Assembly: GCF_003034845.1 (NCBI RefSeq)
Contig: NZ_PZKC01000005.1
Location: forward strand, 124,001 to 188,000
Reading direction: 5' to 3'
Source: Pseudothauera lacus
Lineage (GTDB): Bacteria; Pseudomonadota; Gammaproteobacteria; Burkholderiales; Rhodocyclaceae
DNA length: 64,000 nucleotides
Below are positions 9,934 to 19,441 of the stretch, one piece after another. The notes under the pieces are model-generated. The model saw only the letters and a program-made list of their open reading frames with translations, was not told the DNA's origin and made no database searches. The stretch's first letter is position 1; each line of letters starts with the position of its first letter. Both the position numbers and the translations under genes were made by a program.

Positions 9934-11234
9934 GCCCGACCATGCGCAGGCTGGATGCCCGCGAAGCCGAATTCCTGTCCACGCTGGACGCCCTGCTGGC
10001 CTTCGAGGCTGAGGCCGACGAGCGCATCGACGCTGCGGTGAGCGAGATCCTGCGCGCGGTGCGTACAACCGGTGATGCGGCGGTGATCGAGTACACCCGC
10101 CGTTTCGACCACCTCGAGGTGTCGTCGATGGCGGCGCTGGAACTGCCACATGCCGAACTGAAGGCGGCGCTCGACAGTCTCTCCGTGGAGCAGCGTGAGG
10201 CCCTGCGCATCGCCGCCGACCGCGTGCGCCAGTACCACGAGCGCCAGAAGATCGCCTCGTGGTCCTACCAGGAGGCCGACGGCAGCGTGCTCGGCCAGCA
10301 GGTCACCGCACTCGACCGCGTCGGCCTCTACGTGCCGGGCGGGCGCGCCTCCTACCCCAGTTCGGTGCTGATGAACGCCGTTCCCGCCAAGGTGGCCGGG
10401 GTGGGCGAACTGATCATGGTGGTGCCCACCCCGCGTGGCGAGAAGAACCCGCTGGTGCTGGCCGCGGCGGCGATCGCCGGCGTGGACCGGGTGTTCACCA
10501 TCGGCGGCGCGCAGGCGGTGGCGGCACTGGCCTACGGCACGCAGACCATTCCGCAGGTGGACAAGATCGTCGGTCCGGGCAACGCCTATGTGGCCGAAGC
10601 CAAGCGCCGGGTGTTCGGCACGGTGGGCATCGACATGGTGGCCGGCCCCTCCGAGGTGCTGATCATCTCCGACGGCAGCGGCAATCCGGACTGGGTGGCG
10701 ATGGATCTGTTCGCTCAGGCCGAGCACGACGAACTGGCGCAGTCCATCCTGCTGTGCACCGACGCGGCCTTCATCGACGCGGTGGCGGCCGCTGTCGAAC
10801 GCCTGCTGCCGACCATGCCGCGGCGCGAGATCATCGCCAGGTCGCTCGCCAACCGCGGTGCGCTGATCCATGTGGACAGCCTCGAGCAAGCCTGCGCGAT
10901 CGCCAACCGCATTGCGCCGGAGCACCTCGAACTGTCGCTGGAAACCCCCGAGCCGTGGGTGGAGAAGATCCGCCACGCCGGCGCGATCTTCGTCGGCCAC
11001 CACTCGGTGGAGGCGCTGGGCGACTACTGCGCCGGCCCCAACCATGTGCTGCCGACCATGCGCAGCGCGCGTTTTTCCTCGCCGCTGGGGGTGTACGACT
11101 TCCAGAAGCGCACCAGCATCGTCAATATTTCGGACGCGGGCGCGCAGACGCTGGGCCGGGTGGCCTCCATCCTTGCCCACGGCGAAGGCCTGCAGGCCCA
11201 TGCGCGTTCGGCTGAGATGCGTCTCAAGAGCTGA
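9930..11234 (+). CDS. hisD: Histidinol dehydrogenase HisD
   Basis: A 434-residue zinc enzyme that oxidises L-histidinol to histidine in two NAD-dependent steps, ending the pathway. Clear family blocks: [19 protein letters not shown], then [15 protein letters not shown] and [11 protein letters not shown], followed by [10 protein letters not shown] with the zinc ligands and [18 protein letters not shown]. The ATG at 9930 overlaps the hisG stop (ATGA). The gene ends just before a large bidirectional hairpin and a reversed hisC. Confidence 0.96.
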   Translation: MSPTMRRLDAREAEFLSTLDALLAFEAEADERIDAAVSEILRAVRTTGDAAVIEYTRRFDHLEVSSMAALELPHAELKAALDSLSVEQREALRIAADRVRQYHERQKIASWSYQEADGSVLGQQVTALDRVGLYVPGGRASYPSSVLMNAVPAKVAGVGELIMVVPTPRGEKNPLVLAAAAIAGVDRVFTIGGAQAVAALAYGTQTIPQVDKIVGPGNAYVAEAKRRVFGTVGIDMVAGPSEVLIISDGSGNPDWVAMDLFAQAEHDELAQSILLCTDAAFIDAVAAAVERLLPTMPRREIIARSLANRGALIHVDSLEQACAIANRIAPEHLELSLETPEPWVEKIRHAGAIFVGHHSVEALGDYCAGPNHVLPTMRSARFSSPLGVYDFQKRTSIVNISDAGAQTLGRVASILAHGEGLQAHARSAEMRLKS

Positions 11235-11246
11235 CGGCCACCGTGT

Positions 11247-11297
11247 CCGCGTCAACGCAAACGGCCCGCGTGAAGCGGGCCGTTTGCGTTGACGCGG
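11247..11297. terminator. Bidirectional intrinsic terminator, perfect 23-bp inverted repeat
   Basis: Arms 11247-11269 and 11275-11297 are perfectly complementary over 23 bp with a 5-base loop (GTGAA). It lies between the converging stops of hisD (+) and hisC (-). There is no long U-tract on either side, but the stem is exceptionally stable, and the placement fits shared termination. Confidence 0.75.
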
Positions 11298-11303
11298 GGA
11301 TGT

Positions 11304-12374
11304 TCAGCCCAGCAGTTCGCCGAGTACGCGCACCAGCTGGCCGCACTGGCTGTCGGTGCCGACGGTGATGCGCAGGAACTGGTCGATGCGCGGGGCCTTG
11401 AAGTGGCGCACGAGGATGGCGCGGTTGCGCAAGGCCAGGGCCAGTTCGCCGGCGTCGTGGCGGGGGTGGCGGGCGAAAACGAAGTTGGCCGCCGAGGGCA
11501 GGACTTCGAAGCCGAGTGCGGCGAGATCCGTGCTGAGCTGCTCGCGGGTGGCGATGACGCGGCGACAGCTCTCCCGGAAGTGCGGCTCGTCTTCTACCGA
11601 GGCCACCGCGCCGGCGATCGCCATGCGGTCGAGGGGATAGGAATTGAAGGAATTCTTGAGCCGCTCCAGCCCTTCGATGAGGTCGGCATGGCCGACCGCG
11701 TAGCCGACGCGCAGACCAGCCAGCGAGCGGCTCTTGGAGAAGGTCTGCACCACCAGCAGGTTGGGGTGGCGGTTGACCAGGCCGATGGCGCTCTCGCCGC
11801 CGAAGTCGATATAGGCTTCGTCGATCACCACCACGGCCTCCGGGTTGCCGGCGACGATGCGTTCGATGTCGTCCAGTGCCAGCAGGCGGCCGGTGGGGGC
11901 GTTGGGGTTGGCGATGATGATCGCCCCGGCGCGTTCCCCGCCCTGGGGCAGGTAGTCGTCGGCGCGGATGCTGTAGTCGTCGGCCAGCGCGATCTGGCGC
12001 CGGGCGATGCCGTAAAGGTCGCAATACACCGGATAGAAGCTGTAGGTGATGTCCGGGAACCACAGCGGGCGTTCATGCCTGAGGAGGGCGTGGAAGATGT
12101 GGGCGAGCACCTCGTCGGAACCGTTGCCGACGAAGACCTGCTGCGGCTGCACGGCGAAGCGTGCCGCGAGGGCGCCTTTCAGGCGTTCGGCGTTGGGATC
12201 CGGGTACAGGCGCAGGGAATCCGCCACTTCCATGCGGATGGCCTGCAGTGCCTTCGGCGACGGACCATAGGGGTGCTCGTTGGTGTTGAGCTTGACCAGG
12301 TTGTCGATCCGCGGCTGTTCGCCAGGTACATAAGGGGTCAGGCCGTGGACCACGGCGCTCCAGAAACGGCTCAT
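11304..12374 (-). CDS. hisC: Histidinol-phosphate aminotransferase HisC
   Basis: A 356-residue fold-type I PLP aminotransferase that makes histidinol-phosphate from imidazole-acetol-phosphate. It shows the N-terminal [20 protein letters not shown] (about 157-163), [11 protein letters not shown], and the PLP lysine in [15 protein letters not shown] (about Lys214). The gene is reversed relative to hisGD and hisBHAFIE, which flank it; in the usual proteobacterial arrangement it is collinear. It should need its own promoter in the 104-bp hisC-hisB gap. Confidence 0.95.
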   Translation of the reverse strand: MSRFWSAVVHGLTPYVPGEQPRIDNLVKLNTNEHPYGPSPKALQAIRMEVADSLRLYPDPNAERLKGALAARFAVQPQQVFVGNGSDEVLAHIFHALLRHERPLWFPDITYSFYPVYCDLYGIARRQIALADDYSIRADDYLPQGGERAGAIIIANPNAPTGRLLALDDIERIVAGNPEAVVVIDEAYIDFGGESAIGLVNRHPNLLVVQTFSKSRSLAGLRVGYAVGHADLIEGLERLKNSFNSYPLDRMAIAGAVASVEDEPHFRESCRRVIATREQLSTDLAALGFEVLPSAANFVFARHPRHDAGELALALRNRAILVRHFKAPRIDQFLRITVGTDSQCGQLVRVLGELLG

Positions 12375-12435
12375 TGCTCGGCTACGCTAGTTGGGGGGAA
12401 GGGCTGCCTGTTGCGGCAGTATTCTGCGGCGATGG

Positions 12436-12441
12436 TATCAT
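12436..12441 (+). promoter_or_regulatory. Putative hisB -10 box (TATCAT)
   Basis: The reversed hisC and its terminator cut hisB off from the hisG promoter, so a promoter is expected here. TATCAT lies about 38 bp before the hisB ATG. TTGCGG at 12411-12416 is a possible -35 but the spacing is 19 bp. Confidence 0.3.
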
Positions 12442-12478
12442 GGCCGTTGTTCATTTCCTTTGCGTCACGCACTGCGCC

Positions 12479-13066
12479 ATGCGGCAAGCCGAAGTCACCC
12501 GTAATACCCTGGAAACGCGCATCACCGTCAGCATCGATGTGGACGGCTGCGGCAAGGCCGAACTCGCCACCGGGGTGCCCTTTCTCGATCACATGCTCGA
12601 CCAGATCGCCCGCCACGGCGCCATCGACCTGGTGGTGAAGGCCGAGGGTGACACCCACATCGACGATCACCACACCGTCGAGGATGTAGGCATCACGCTC
12701 GGGCAGGCCTTTGCCAAGGCGCTCGGCGACAAGAAGGGCATCCGTCGCTATGGTCATGCCTACGTACCGCTCGACGAGGCGCTGTCGCGGGTGGTGGTGG
12801 ATTTCTCCGGTCGCCCGGGGCTGCATTACTTCGTCAGCTACACGCGGGCGCGGATCGGCAGTTTCGATGTCGATCTGGCGCGCGAGTTCTTCCAGGGCTT
12901 CGTCAACCATGCCGGCCTCACCGTGCATGTCGACAACCTGCGCGGCGACAACGCCCACCATCAGTGCGAGACCATCTTCAAGGCCTTCGGCCGTGCGCTG
13001 CGCATGGCCGCCGAGCGCGACGAGCGCGCCGCCGGCGTGGTTCCTTCCACCAAGGGCGCGCTCTGA
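12479..13066 (+). CDS. hisB: Imidazoleglycerol-phosphate dehydratase HisB
   Basis: A 195-residue monofunctional dehydratase (the family norm outside enterics, which fuse it to a phosphatase). The two metal-binding histidine clusters are visible: [13 protein letters not shown] with [15 protein letters not shown] in the first repeat, and [12 protein letters not shown] with [17 protein letters not shown] in the second. Mn-dependent; dehydrates IGP to imidazole-acetol-phosphate. The ATG at 12479 is the start of homology ([12 protein letters not shown]). First gene of the hisBHAFIE run. Confidence 0.95.
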   Translation: MRQAEVTRNTLETRITVSIDVDGCGKAELATGVPFLDHMLDQIARHGAIDLVVKAEGDTHIDDHHTVEDVGITLGQAFAKALGDKKGIRRYGHAYVPLDEALSRVVVDFSGRPGLHYFVSYTRARIGSFDVDLAREFFQGFVNHAGLTVHVDNLRGDNAHHQCETIFKAFGRALRMAAERDERAAGVVPSTKGAL

Positions 13067-13103
13067 CGCATCTCCGAATTTCCACCGACAAGAGAATTCC
13101 GTG

Positions 13104-13742
13104 ATGACCACAGTGGCCATCATCGACTACGGCATGGGCAACCTGCGCTCGGTTGCCAAGGCCGTCGAGCACGTTGCCGACGGCCAGCAGGTGGTCGTGA
13201 CTTCCGATCCCGCAGTGGTGCGTGCCGCCGCGCGGGTCGTCTTCCCCGGTCAGGGCGCGATGCCCGACTGCATGCGCGAACTCGACGCCCGCGGCCTGCG
13301 CGAGGCGGTCATCGAGGCCGCGCACAGCAAACCCTTTCTCGGCATCTGCATCGGTCAGCAGATGCTCTTCGCGCACAGCGCCGAAGGCGACGTGGCCGGT
13401 CTCGGCATTCTCCCCGGTGAGGTCGTGCGCTTCGACGATGCGCGCATGCGCGGCGCCGACGGCCTGCGCCTGAAGGTGCCGCACATGGGCTGGAACGAGG
13501 TCTGGCAAAGCGCTGCCCATCCCCTGTGGGCGGGCATTCCCGACGGCGAGCGCTTCTATTTCGTGCACAGCTATCACGTCGTGCCCGCCGATGCCGGGCT
13601 CGCTGCGGCGCATACCGACTACGGACTGCGCTTTACCAGTGCGGTGGCACGGGCTAATATCTTTGCGGTCCAGTTCCACCCCGAGAAGAGCGCAGCGGCA
13701 GGCCTGCGCCTGCTGGCAAACTTTGTCCGCTGGGCGCCCTGA
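13104..13742 (+). CDS. hisH: Imidazole glycerol phosphate synthase, glutaminase subunit HisH
   Basis: A 212-residue class I glutamine amidotransferase that supplies ammonia to HisF. The catalytic Cys lies in [12 protein letters not shown] (about 78-89) and the His-Glu pair in [10 protein letters not shown] near the C-terminus. ATG at 13104 chosen; a GTG one codon earlier (13101) is also possible. The 37-bp gap after hisB is larger than the other gaps in this run. Confidence 0.95.
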   Translation: MTTVAIIDYGMGNLRSVAKAVEHVADGQQVVVTSDPAVVRAAARVVFPGQGAMPDCMRELDARGLREAVIEAAHSKPFLGICIGQQMLFAHSAEGDVAGLGILPGEVVRFDDARMRGADGLRLKVPHMGWNEVWQSAAHPLWAGIPDGERFYFVHSYHVVPADAGLAAAHTDYGLRFTSAVARANIFAVQFHPEKSAAAGLRLLANFVRWAP

Positions 13743-13808
13743 GCCATCCCTGCGGCGCACTTGGCGCGCTGCGCTGATTCCCTCCACTCCTCGTATCCGA
13801 TACCCGTC

Positions 13809-14558
13809 ATGCTGCTGATTCCCGCCATCGACCTCAAGGACGGTCACTGTGTTCGCCTCAAGCAGGGTGAAATGGACGACGCCACGGTGTTTTCCGAAGA
13901 GCCCGCGGCGATGGCCCGGCACTGGATCGATCAGGGCGCGCGCCGCCTGCATCTGGTCGATCTGAACGGCGCCTTTGCCGGCAAGCCCAAGAATGAGGCG
14001 GCCATCCGTGCGATCTGCGAGGAGGTCGGCGACGACATTCCGGTGCAGCTCGGCGGCGGCATCCGTGATCTCGACACCATCGAGCGCTACCTCGACAACG
14101 GCATCTCCTACGTCATCATCGGCACCGCCGCGGTGAAGAATCCGGGCTTTCTGCACGATGCCTGCGGCGCCTTTCCGGGCCACATCATCGTCGGCCTCGA
14201 TGCCAAGGACGGCAAGGTAGCCGTCGATGGCTGGTCGAAGATGACCGGACACGACGTCGTCGACCTGGCGCGCAAGTACGAGGATTACGGCGTCGAAGGG
14301 GTCATCTACACCGACATCGGCCGCGACGGCATGCTCTCCGGGGTCAACGTCGAGGCCACCGTGCGCCTCGCCCAGGCCCTGCGCATTCCCGTCATCGCCA
14401 GCGGCGGCATTGCCAGCCTGCTCGACATCGACGCCCTCTGCGCGGTCGAGCCGGAAGGCGTTGTGGGGGCCATCACCGGCCGTGCGATCTACGAGGGCAC
14501 GCTCGACTTCGCCGCCGCCCAGGCGCGCGCCGACGCCCTCAACGGCGGTCCCGCCTGA
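13809..14558 (+). CDS. hisA: ProFAR isomerase HisA
   Basis: A 249-residue half-barrel-repeat TIM barrel that isomerises ProFAR to PRFAR. The N-terminus [19 protein letters not shown] carries the catalytic Asp. Phosphate-binding loops LGGGIRDL and [10 protein letters not shown], plus [11 protein letters not shown] with the second catalytic Asp, are visible. The start is 66 bp after hisH and the stop shares a base with the hisF ATG. Confidence 0.96.
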   Translation: MLLIPAIDLKDGHCVRLKQGEMDDATVFSEEPAAMARHWIDQGARRLHLVDLNGAFAGKPKNEAAIRAICEEVGDDIPVQLGGGIRDLDTIERYLDNGISYVIIGTAAVKNPGFLHDACGAFPGHIIVGLDAKDGKVAVDGWSKMTGHDVVDLARKYEDYGVEGVIYTDIGRDGMLSGVNVEATVRLAQALRIPVIASGGIASLLDIDALCAVEPEGVVGAITGRAIYEGTLDFAAAQARADALNGGPA

Positions 14559-15316
14559 TGCTCGCGAAACGCATCATTCCCTGTCTGGACGTCAATGCCG
14601 GGCGCGTCGTCAAGGGCGTTAACTTCGTCGAGCTGCGCGATGCCGGCGATCCCGTGGAAATCGCCCGGCGCTACGACGAGCAGGGTGCCGACGAGATCAC
14701 CTTTCTCGACATCACCGCCAGTTCGGACGCACGCGACATCATCCTGCATGTCGTCGAGCAGGTCGCCGAACAGGTCTTCATTCCGCTCACCGTCGGTGGC
14801 GGAGTGCGTACCGTGGAAGACGTACGGCGTCTGCTCAATGCCGGTGCCGACAAGGTCAGCATCAATACCGCGGCGGTGAATAATCCGCAGATCGTCGCCG
14901 ATGCCTCTGCCAAGGTCGGCAGCCAGTGCATCGTGGTGGCAATCGACGCCAAACAGACCGCGCCCGGCAAGTGGGAGGTGTTCACCCATGGCGGGCGCAA
15001 CAACACCGGGCTGGACGCCATCGAGTGGGCAAAGAAGGTCGAGTCCCTCGGCGCCGGGGAGATTCTGCTCACCAGCATGGATCGCGATGGCACCAAAATC
15101 GGCTTCGATCTCGGACTGACCCGCGCGGTGTCCGATGCCGTGGGCATCCCGGTGATCGCCAGCGGCGGTGTCGGCACCCTCGAACATCTTGCCGAGGGGG
15201 TCAGCGCCGGCCGTGCCGACGCGGTACTGGCGGCCAGCATCTTCCATTTCGGACAGCATACGGTGCGTGAAGCCAAGGAGCTGATGCGCAGCCGGGGGAT
15301 CGAGGTGCGCCTGTGA
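14558..15316 (+). CDS. hisF: Imidazole glycerol phosphate synthase, cyclase subunit HisF
   Basis: A 252-residue TIM barrel paralogous to HisA. With HisH it converts PRFAR and glutamine-derived ammonia to IGP and AICAR. Family blocks: [20 protein letters not shown] (catalytic Asp at about 11), [27 protein letters not shown] (second Asp at about 178) and [17 protein letters not shown] overlap with hisA and a 4-base GTGA overlap with hisI. Confidence 0.97.
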   Translation: MLAKRIIPCLDVNAGRVVKGVNFVELRDAGDPVEIARRYDEQGADEITFLDITASSDARDIILHVVEQVAEQVFIPLTVGGGVRTVEDVRRLLNAGADKVSINTAAVNNPQIVADASAKVGSQCIVVAIDAKQTAPGKWEVFTHGGRNNTGLDAIEWAKKVESLGAGEILLTSMDRDGTKIGFDLGLTRAVSDAVGIPVIASGGVGTLEHLAEGVSAGRADAVLAASIFHFGQHTVREAKELMRSRGIEVRL

Positions 15317-15711
15317 CAACCAATGCTTCGCGCTGGCTCAACGAGGTGAAGTGGGATGAACACGGCCTGGTGCCGGTGATCGCCCAGGAGGCGTCGAGCG
15401 GCGACGTGCTGATGTTTGCGTGGATGAACCGCGAAGCGCTGCAACTGACTGCCGAGAAGGGCGAGGCCATCTACTGGTCACGTTCGCGGCGCAAACTGTG
15501 GCACAAGGGCGAGGAGTCCGGGCACGTCCAGAAGGTCGTCGAGATCCGCATCGACTGCGACAACGACGTGGTCCTGCTGCGTGTCGAGCAAGAGGGCGGC
15601 ATCGCCTGCCACACCGGGCGGCACAGCTGCTTCTTCCAGAAATATTTCGCCGATGGCCGCTGGGAGGCCGTCGATCCCGTAGTGAAGGATCCGAAGGAGA
15701 TCTACCGATGA
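15313..15711 (+). CDS. hisI: Phosphoribosyl-AMP cyclohydrolase HisI
   Basis: A 132-residue zinc metalloenzyme opening the purine ring of PR-AMP. Motifs: [13 protein letters not shown], the [20 protein letters not shown] stretch (about 53-72), [15 protein letters not shown] with Mg-binding Asp residues, and the zinc-site [10 protein letters not shown]. Separate from HisE, as usual in betaproteobacteria. GTG start overlapping hisF; the stop overlaps the hisE ATG. Confidence 0.96.
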   Translation: MTTNASRWLNEVKWDEHGLVPVIAQEASSGDVLMFAWMNREALQLTAEKGEAIYWSRSRRKLWHKGEESGHVQKVVEIRIDCDNDVVLLRVEQEGGIACHTGRHSCFFQKYFADGRWEAVDPVVKDPKEIYR

Positions 15712-16034
15712 TCGACATCGAAGTGCTGCATCGCGTCGCCAATACCCTTGCCGAGCGCAAGAAGGCCGACCCTGATGCGTCCTACGTCTCCAGTCTGTAC
15801 ACCAAGGGCACCGACGCAATCTGCAAGAAGGTCGCCGAGGAGGCCGCCGAGACCATCATGGCGGCCAAGGACAAGGACATGCTCCACCTGGTCTGGGAGG
15901 TGACCGACCTGTGGTTCCACTCCATGGTCCTGCTCGCCCATCATGGTCTGTCTGTGGACGACGTGCTTGCCGAGTTCCGCCGCCGTGAAGGCGTGTCGGG
16001 CATCGACGAGAAGAAGTCGCGCAGCGCGGTCTGA
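15708..16034 (+). CDS. hisE: Phosphoribosyl-ATP pyrophosphatase HisE
   Basis: A 108-residue MazG-like all-alpha hydrolase that removes pyrophosphate from PR-ATP. The conserved [20 protein letters not shown] region contains the E-x-x-E metal-binding pattern, followed by [20 protein letters not shown]. Starts in a 4-base ATGA overlap with hisI. It is the last histidine gene; the HIT and tat genes follow within 10-13 bp. Confidence 0.94.
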   Translation: MIDIEVLHRVANTLAERKKADPDASYVSSLYTKGTDAICKKVAEEAAETIMAAKDKDMLHLVWEVTDLWFHSMVLLAHHGLSVDDVLAEFRRREGVSGIDEKKSRSAV

Positions 16035-16044
16035 GGACGGGTCG

Positions 16045-16392
16045 ATGAGCGACTGCATCTTCTGCCGCATCGTTGCCGGCGAGATCCCGGCGAAGAAGAT
16101 CTATGAGGACGAGCTGGTGCTCGCCTTCCACGACATCAATCCGATCGCCCCGGTGCACTTTCTGGTGATTCCCAAGATCCACGTTGCCTCGATGGCCGAG
16201 CTCGGCCCCGAGCACGAGGCGGTGATGGGGCGGGTAATGAGCGTGGCCGGCAAACTTGCGCATGAGCAAGGCGCCACCGACGGCTTCCGGACTATCATCA
16301 ACACCGGCAGGGTGGGCAGGCAGGAGGTGTATCATCTGCACGTTCACGTCGTCGGTGGGCCGGAAGTGCTTCCGGCCATGTTGAAGCGTTAA
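16045..16392 (+). CDS. HIT-family nucleotide hydrolase (HinT-like)
   Basis: A 115-residue histidine-triad protein. CIFCRIVAGEIPAKKIYED begins the domain and HLHVHVVGG near the C-terminus is the catalytic H-x-H-x-H triad. Close in length and sequence to HinT, a purine nucleoside phosphoramidase. It lies 10 bp after hisE and 12 bp before tatA, a very common position in betaproteobacteria, so it is presumably read through from the his operon. No link to histidine synthesis is known. Confidence 0.92.
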   Translation: MSDCIFCRIVAGEIPAKKIYEDELVLAFHDINPIAPVHFLVIPKIHVASMAELGPEHEAVMGRVMSVAGKLAHEQGATDGFRTIINTGRVGRQEVYHLHVHVVGGPEVLPAMLKR

Positions 16393-16404
16393 GGAGACAA
16401 TCTG

Positions 16405-16641
16405 ATGGGTTCTTTCAGCATTTGGCACTGGCTGATCGTGCTGGTGATCGTGCTGCTGGTTTTCGGCACCAAGAAGCTGCGCAACATTGGCCAGGATCTG
16501 GGCGGCGCGGTGAAGGGGTTCAAGGACGGCATGAAGGAAGGGGATGCCGCCGCAGGCGATGCAGGCGCGCAGCAGAAGCTCGCCGATGATGGCAAGACCA
16601 TCGATGCCGAGGCCCGCGAGAAGGCCGACAAGTCGGCCTGA
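16405..16641 (+). CDS. tatA: Twin-arginine translocase subunit TatA
   Basis: A 78-residue membrane protein. A short N-terminal TM helix (about 4-22) is followed by the conserved [20 protein letters not shown] hinge and amphipathic helix (about 20-39), then a charged tail. TatA oligomerises with TatBC to form the folded-protein export path. First of tatA-tatB-tatC; a hairpin lies between it and tatB. Confidence 0.95.
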   Translation: MGSFSIWHWLIVLVIVLLVFGTKKLRNIGQDLGGAVKGFKDGMKEGDAAAGDAGAQQKLADDGKTIDAEAREKADKSA

Positions 16642-16660
16642 GGCATGCAGGCCTCTGATG

Positions 16661-16690
16661 AGGGGGCACCTTGAGGTGCCCCTTCTCACT
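16661..16690 (+). terminator. Terminator-like hairpin between tatA and tatB
   Basis: GGGGCACCT / AGGTGCCCC (16663-16671 and 16674-16682, 2-base loop) followed by TTCTCACTTTG. It resembles a leaky intrinsic terminator inside the tat operon. Confidence 0.5.
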
Positions 16691-16711
16691 TTGTGCTGGA
16701 TAGAGAGCTAA

Positions 16712-17182
16712 ATGTTCGATTTCGGTTTTTCCGAACTCATGCTGATCGCCGTCGTTGCACTGGTGGTGGTCGGCCCCGAGCGCCTGCCCAAGGTGGCGCG
16801 TGCGGCAGGCCACATGCTCGGCCGCCTGCAGCGTTACGTCGGTGACGTGAAGTCCGACATCCAGCGCGAGATGCAGCTGGAGGACCTCAAGAAGCTGCAG
16901 CAGCAGGTCGAGCACCAGGCCCGTGAGCTGGAAGGTTCGCTGCGCGGGCAGATGAACAGCGTCGAAAGCGAGATCGACCGCAGCGTTGCCGAGGTCCGCG
17001 AGGTCGTCGCCCCCGCCAGTGCGGGCGCCGACGGCAGCCCTGCCAGTGGCAGTGCCCTGCTCGGCGAGGCGCCAGCGACGGTGACGGCGGTGGAAGAGGC
17101 GGTGGATGCACAGCCCTCGCCGCAGCTCGAACTCGGCCTCGATCCCGCAGTCACGGACAAGCGTACGGCGGACAAGGCATGA
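16712..17182 (+). CDS. tatB: Twin-arginine translocase subunit TatB
   Basis: A 156-residue protein. N-terminal TM helix (about 5-22) with FDFGFSELMLIAVVALVVVG, then PERLPKVARAAGHMLGRLQR, typical of TatB, and a long charged amphipathic region predicted as coiled coil (about 50-100). Binds signal peptides together with TatC. The Ala/Pro/acidic C-terminus is probably disordered. The stop overlaps tatC by 4 bases. Confidence 0.93.
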   Translation: MFDFGFSELMLIAVVALVVVGPERLPKVARAAGHMLGRLQRYVGDVKSDIQREMQLEDLKKLQQQVEHQARELEGSLRGQMNSVESEIDRSVAEVREVVAPASAGADGSPASGSALLGEAPATVTAVEEAVDAQPSPQLELGLDPAVTDKRTADKA

Positions 17183-17988
17183 GCAGCGCCATGCAGGACA
17201 CCTTCATTTCCCATCTGATCGAGCTGCGCGATCGTCTGCTGCGCGCCCTCGTCGCCGTGCTGGTGGTCTTCGTCTGTCTGATGCCGTGGGCGGGCGACAT
17301 CTACGATCTGCTCGCGCTGCCGATGATGAACACCCTCCCGGAAGGCACCAACATGATTGCCACCGGGGTGGTCACGCCCTTCTTCGTGCCGGTGAAGGTC
17401 ACCCTCATGGTGTCCTTCGTCCTCGCCCTGCCGGTGGTGCTCTACCAGGCGTGGTCCTTCATCGCTCCTGGCCTGTACAGCCATGAGCGCCGCATGGCGA
17501 TCCCGCTCGTCCTCGGCACCACCCTGCTGTTCCTCGCCGGCATGGCGTTCTGCTACTTCTTCGTGTTCGGCATGGTGTTCCAGTTCATTGCCGAGTTTGC
17601 CCCCAAGAGCATCGTGCCGGCGCCGGACATCGAGCAGTACCTGTCCTTCGTGATGACCCTGTTCCTGGCCTTCGGCCTCACCTTTGAGGTGCCGGTGGTG
17701 GTCATCGTGCTGGTCAAGGCCGGCATCGTCACCGTCGAGAAGCTCAGGGAGGCCCGTCCCTATGTGATCGTCGGTGCCTTCGTGATTGCGGCCATCGTAA
17801 CCCCGCCCGATGTCATCTCGCAGTTCATGCTCGCCGTGCCGATGTGCCTGCTGTTCGAACTCGGCATTGTGCTCGCCCGCTTTGTGCGCAAACCCGTGGC
17901 AGCGAGCGATTACGTCGCCCCGGATGGTGCCGAGATGGATCGCGAACTCGACCGTATCGAGGCCGCCGAGCGCAGCGACAAGCCCTGA
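17179..17988 (+). CDS. tatC: Twin-arginine translocase subunit TatC
   Basis: A 269-residue polytopic membrane protein with six predicted TM segments. Family features: the N-terminal FISHLIELRDRLLRALVA with the conserved Glu, the periplasmic-loop YQAWSFIAPGLYSHERR, and YLSFVMTLFLAFGLTFEVPV. TatC is the core receptor for twin-arginine signal peptides. ATGA overlap with tatB. Convergent with the DegS-like protease gene. Confidence 0.96.
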   Translation: MSSAMQDTFISHLIELRDRLLRALVAVLVVFVCLMPWAGDIYDLLALPMMNTLPEGTNMIATGVVTPFFVPVKVTLMVSFVLALPVVLYQAWSFIAPGLYSHERRMAIPLVLGTTLLFLAGMAFCYFFVFGMVFQFIAEFAPKSIVPAPDIEQYLSFVMTLFLAFGLTFEVPVVVIVLVKAGIVTVEKLREARPYVIVGAFVIAAIVTPPDVISQFMLAVPMCLLFELGIVLARFVRKPVAASDYVAPDGAEMDRELDRIEAAERSDKP

Positions 17989-18028
17989 GCGTGCATTGTG
18001 CGCGGGGGGCGGGGCGCCTGAGGGCAGT

Positions 18029-18059
18029 CCCGCCTGCCAGGGCTGAACGGCAGGGCGGG
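18029..18059. terminator. Weak hairpin between converging tatC and protease genes
   Basis: CCCGCCTGCC and GGCAGGGCGGG can pair with one bulge. It lies between converging stop codons, so it may end both transcripts. No U-tract. Confidence 0.35.
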
Positions 18060-18093
18060 CAGCCGGCCGTGACAACTGCCCGCCGCGCCCCTC

Positions 18094-19278
18094 TTACTTG
18101 CGACGCGTGTTGGCGGCGCCCGGGGTGGGGCGCCGACCCACTTCCACCTTCAGGTCGATCTCCGCGGCGGCGCGGCGGATGCGGAACTCGGCGATCTGTC
18201 CCGGGGGCAGGGCGGCCACCAGTTCCAGCATGCTCTTGGTGTCGCGCACCTGACGACCGGCCACGCCGACCAGCACGTCGCCCGGGCGGATGCCCGCACG
18301 TTCGGCCGGGCTGCCGCGCAGCACGCCGGCGATGAGCGCACCGGAGGTGTCGCCGAGACCGAAGGATTCGGCCAGTTCAGGGGTGATTTCCTGGATTTCC
18401 ACGCCCACCCAGCCGCGGGTGACCTCGCCGCTGACAACGATCTGTTCGAGGACGTTGCGTGCCAGCGAGACCGGGATGGCAAAGCCGATGCCCAGCGAGC
18501 CACCGGAGCGCGAATAGATCGCCGTGTTGATGCCGACCAGGTTGCCGGCGCTGTCGACCAGGGCGCCACCGGAATTGCCCGGATTGATCGCCGCATCGGT
18601 CTGGATGTAGTTTTCGAAGGTATTGATGCCAAGCTGGTTGCGGCCAAGCGCGGAGATGATCCCCATGGTCACCGTCTGGCCGACGCCGAAGGGGTTGCCA
18701 ATGGCCAGCACCACGTCGCCTACGCGCAGGGTGTCGCCAGCGGCGAAGGTGATTACCGGCAGCTGTTCGGCGGTCACCACGCGCAGCACGGCGAGGTCGG
18801 TTTCGGGGTCGCGGCCGACGAGCTGTGCGGGGAACTTGCGGCCGTCGTTGAGGGCGACCTCGATCTCGTCGGCGCCGTCGATGACGTGGTTGTTGGTGAG
18901 GATGAAGCCGTCAGGGCTGACGATGACCCCGGAGCCGAGGCCGGAGGCGCGCTGGCGCGGCGCATTGTCCTTGCCGTTGCCGTCGCCAAAGAAGTGGCGG
19001 AAGAGCGGGTCGTCGAGCAGGGGGTGGCGCTGGGTCGTCGTCGCCTTGCTGGTGAACACATGGACGACGGCCGGCATGGAGCGGTCGGCGGCGGCAGCAT
19101 AAGTACCCGGTTCACCGCTGCTGGCTGGCGGCGGGGCGTTTCCGGGTGCCTCGAAGATGGCCACCACCGAGCCCGGGGTGCCGTTCTGCAGCCATTCGGG
19201 CTTGAGCGTGGTGATGACGAAGAGTACGGCGACGCTGATCGTCACCGCCTGGGCGAAGACCAGCCACAGGCGGCGCAT
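18094..19278 (-). CDS. DegS/DegQ-type periplasmic serine protease (one PDZ)
   Basis: A 394-residue trypsin-like HtrA protease. An uncleaved-looking N-terminal TM helix (about 5-24) anchors it to the inner membrane. Catalytic triad: His131 (TNNHVIDG), Asp161 (ETDLAVLR), Ser236 (NPGNSGGAL). A single PDZ domain follows (about 285-375). One TM plus one PDZ is the DegS layout; DegP/DegQ have two PDZ domains and a cleaved signal. In gammaproteobacteria DegS starts the sigma-E cascade by cutting RseA, but no rseA is nearby, so the same role is not assumed. Divergent from the Nif3 gene. Confidence 0.88.
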   Translation of the reverse strand: MRRLWLVFAQAVTISVAVLFVITTLKPEWLQNGTPGSVVAIFEAPGNAPPPASSGEPGTYAAAADRSMPAVVHVFTSKATTTQRHPLLDDPLFRHFFGDGNGKDNAPRQRASGLGSGVIVSPDGFILTNNHVIDGADEIEVALNDGRKFPAQLVGRDPETDLAVLRVVTAEQLPVITFAAGDTLRVGDVVLAIGNPFGVGQTVTMGIISALGRNQLGINTFENYIQTDAAINPGNSGGALVDSAGNLVGINTAIYSRSGGSLGIGFAIPVSLARNVLEQIVVSGEVTRGWVGVEIQEITPELAESFGLGDTSGALIAGVLRGSPAERAGIRPGDVLVGVAGRQVRDTKSMLELVAALPPGQIAEFRIRRAAAEIDLKVEVGRRPTPGAANTRRK

Positions 19279-19373
19279 CAGGCGTGCTCCTGGCGGCTGG
19301 GCGTGAGCAGGCGCGGAAGGCGGTGAAGCAAGGTCAGGGTTCCTGGAACGGGCGCAAGGGCACCACTTTTGGG

Positions 19374-19379
19374 GATAAT
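19374..19379 (+). promoter_or_regulatory. Putative -10 box (GATAAT) for the Nif3 gene
   Basis: GGGGATAATG lies 62 bp before the ATG. The resulting leader includes the dyad GTTTTCAAAAC and a hairpin CTGGCGC...GCGCCAG (19396-19421). No clear -35. Confidence 0.35.
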
Positions 19380-19441
19380 GCAGTTTTCAAAACCGCTGGC
19401 GCGGCCCTCCGGCTGCGCCAGTTCACCGGGGCGACGGGCAC

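Noticed and set aside
12374-12478. Upstream in-frame extension of hisB
   Set aside because: Covers the hisC-hisB promoter region and encodes no conserved HisB residues.
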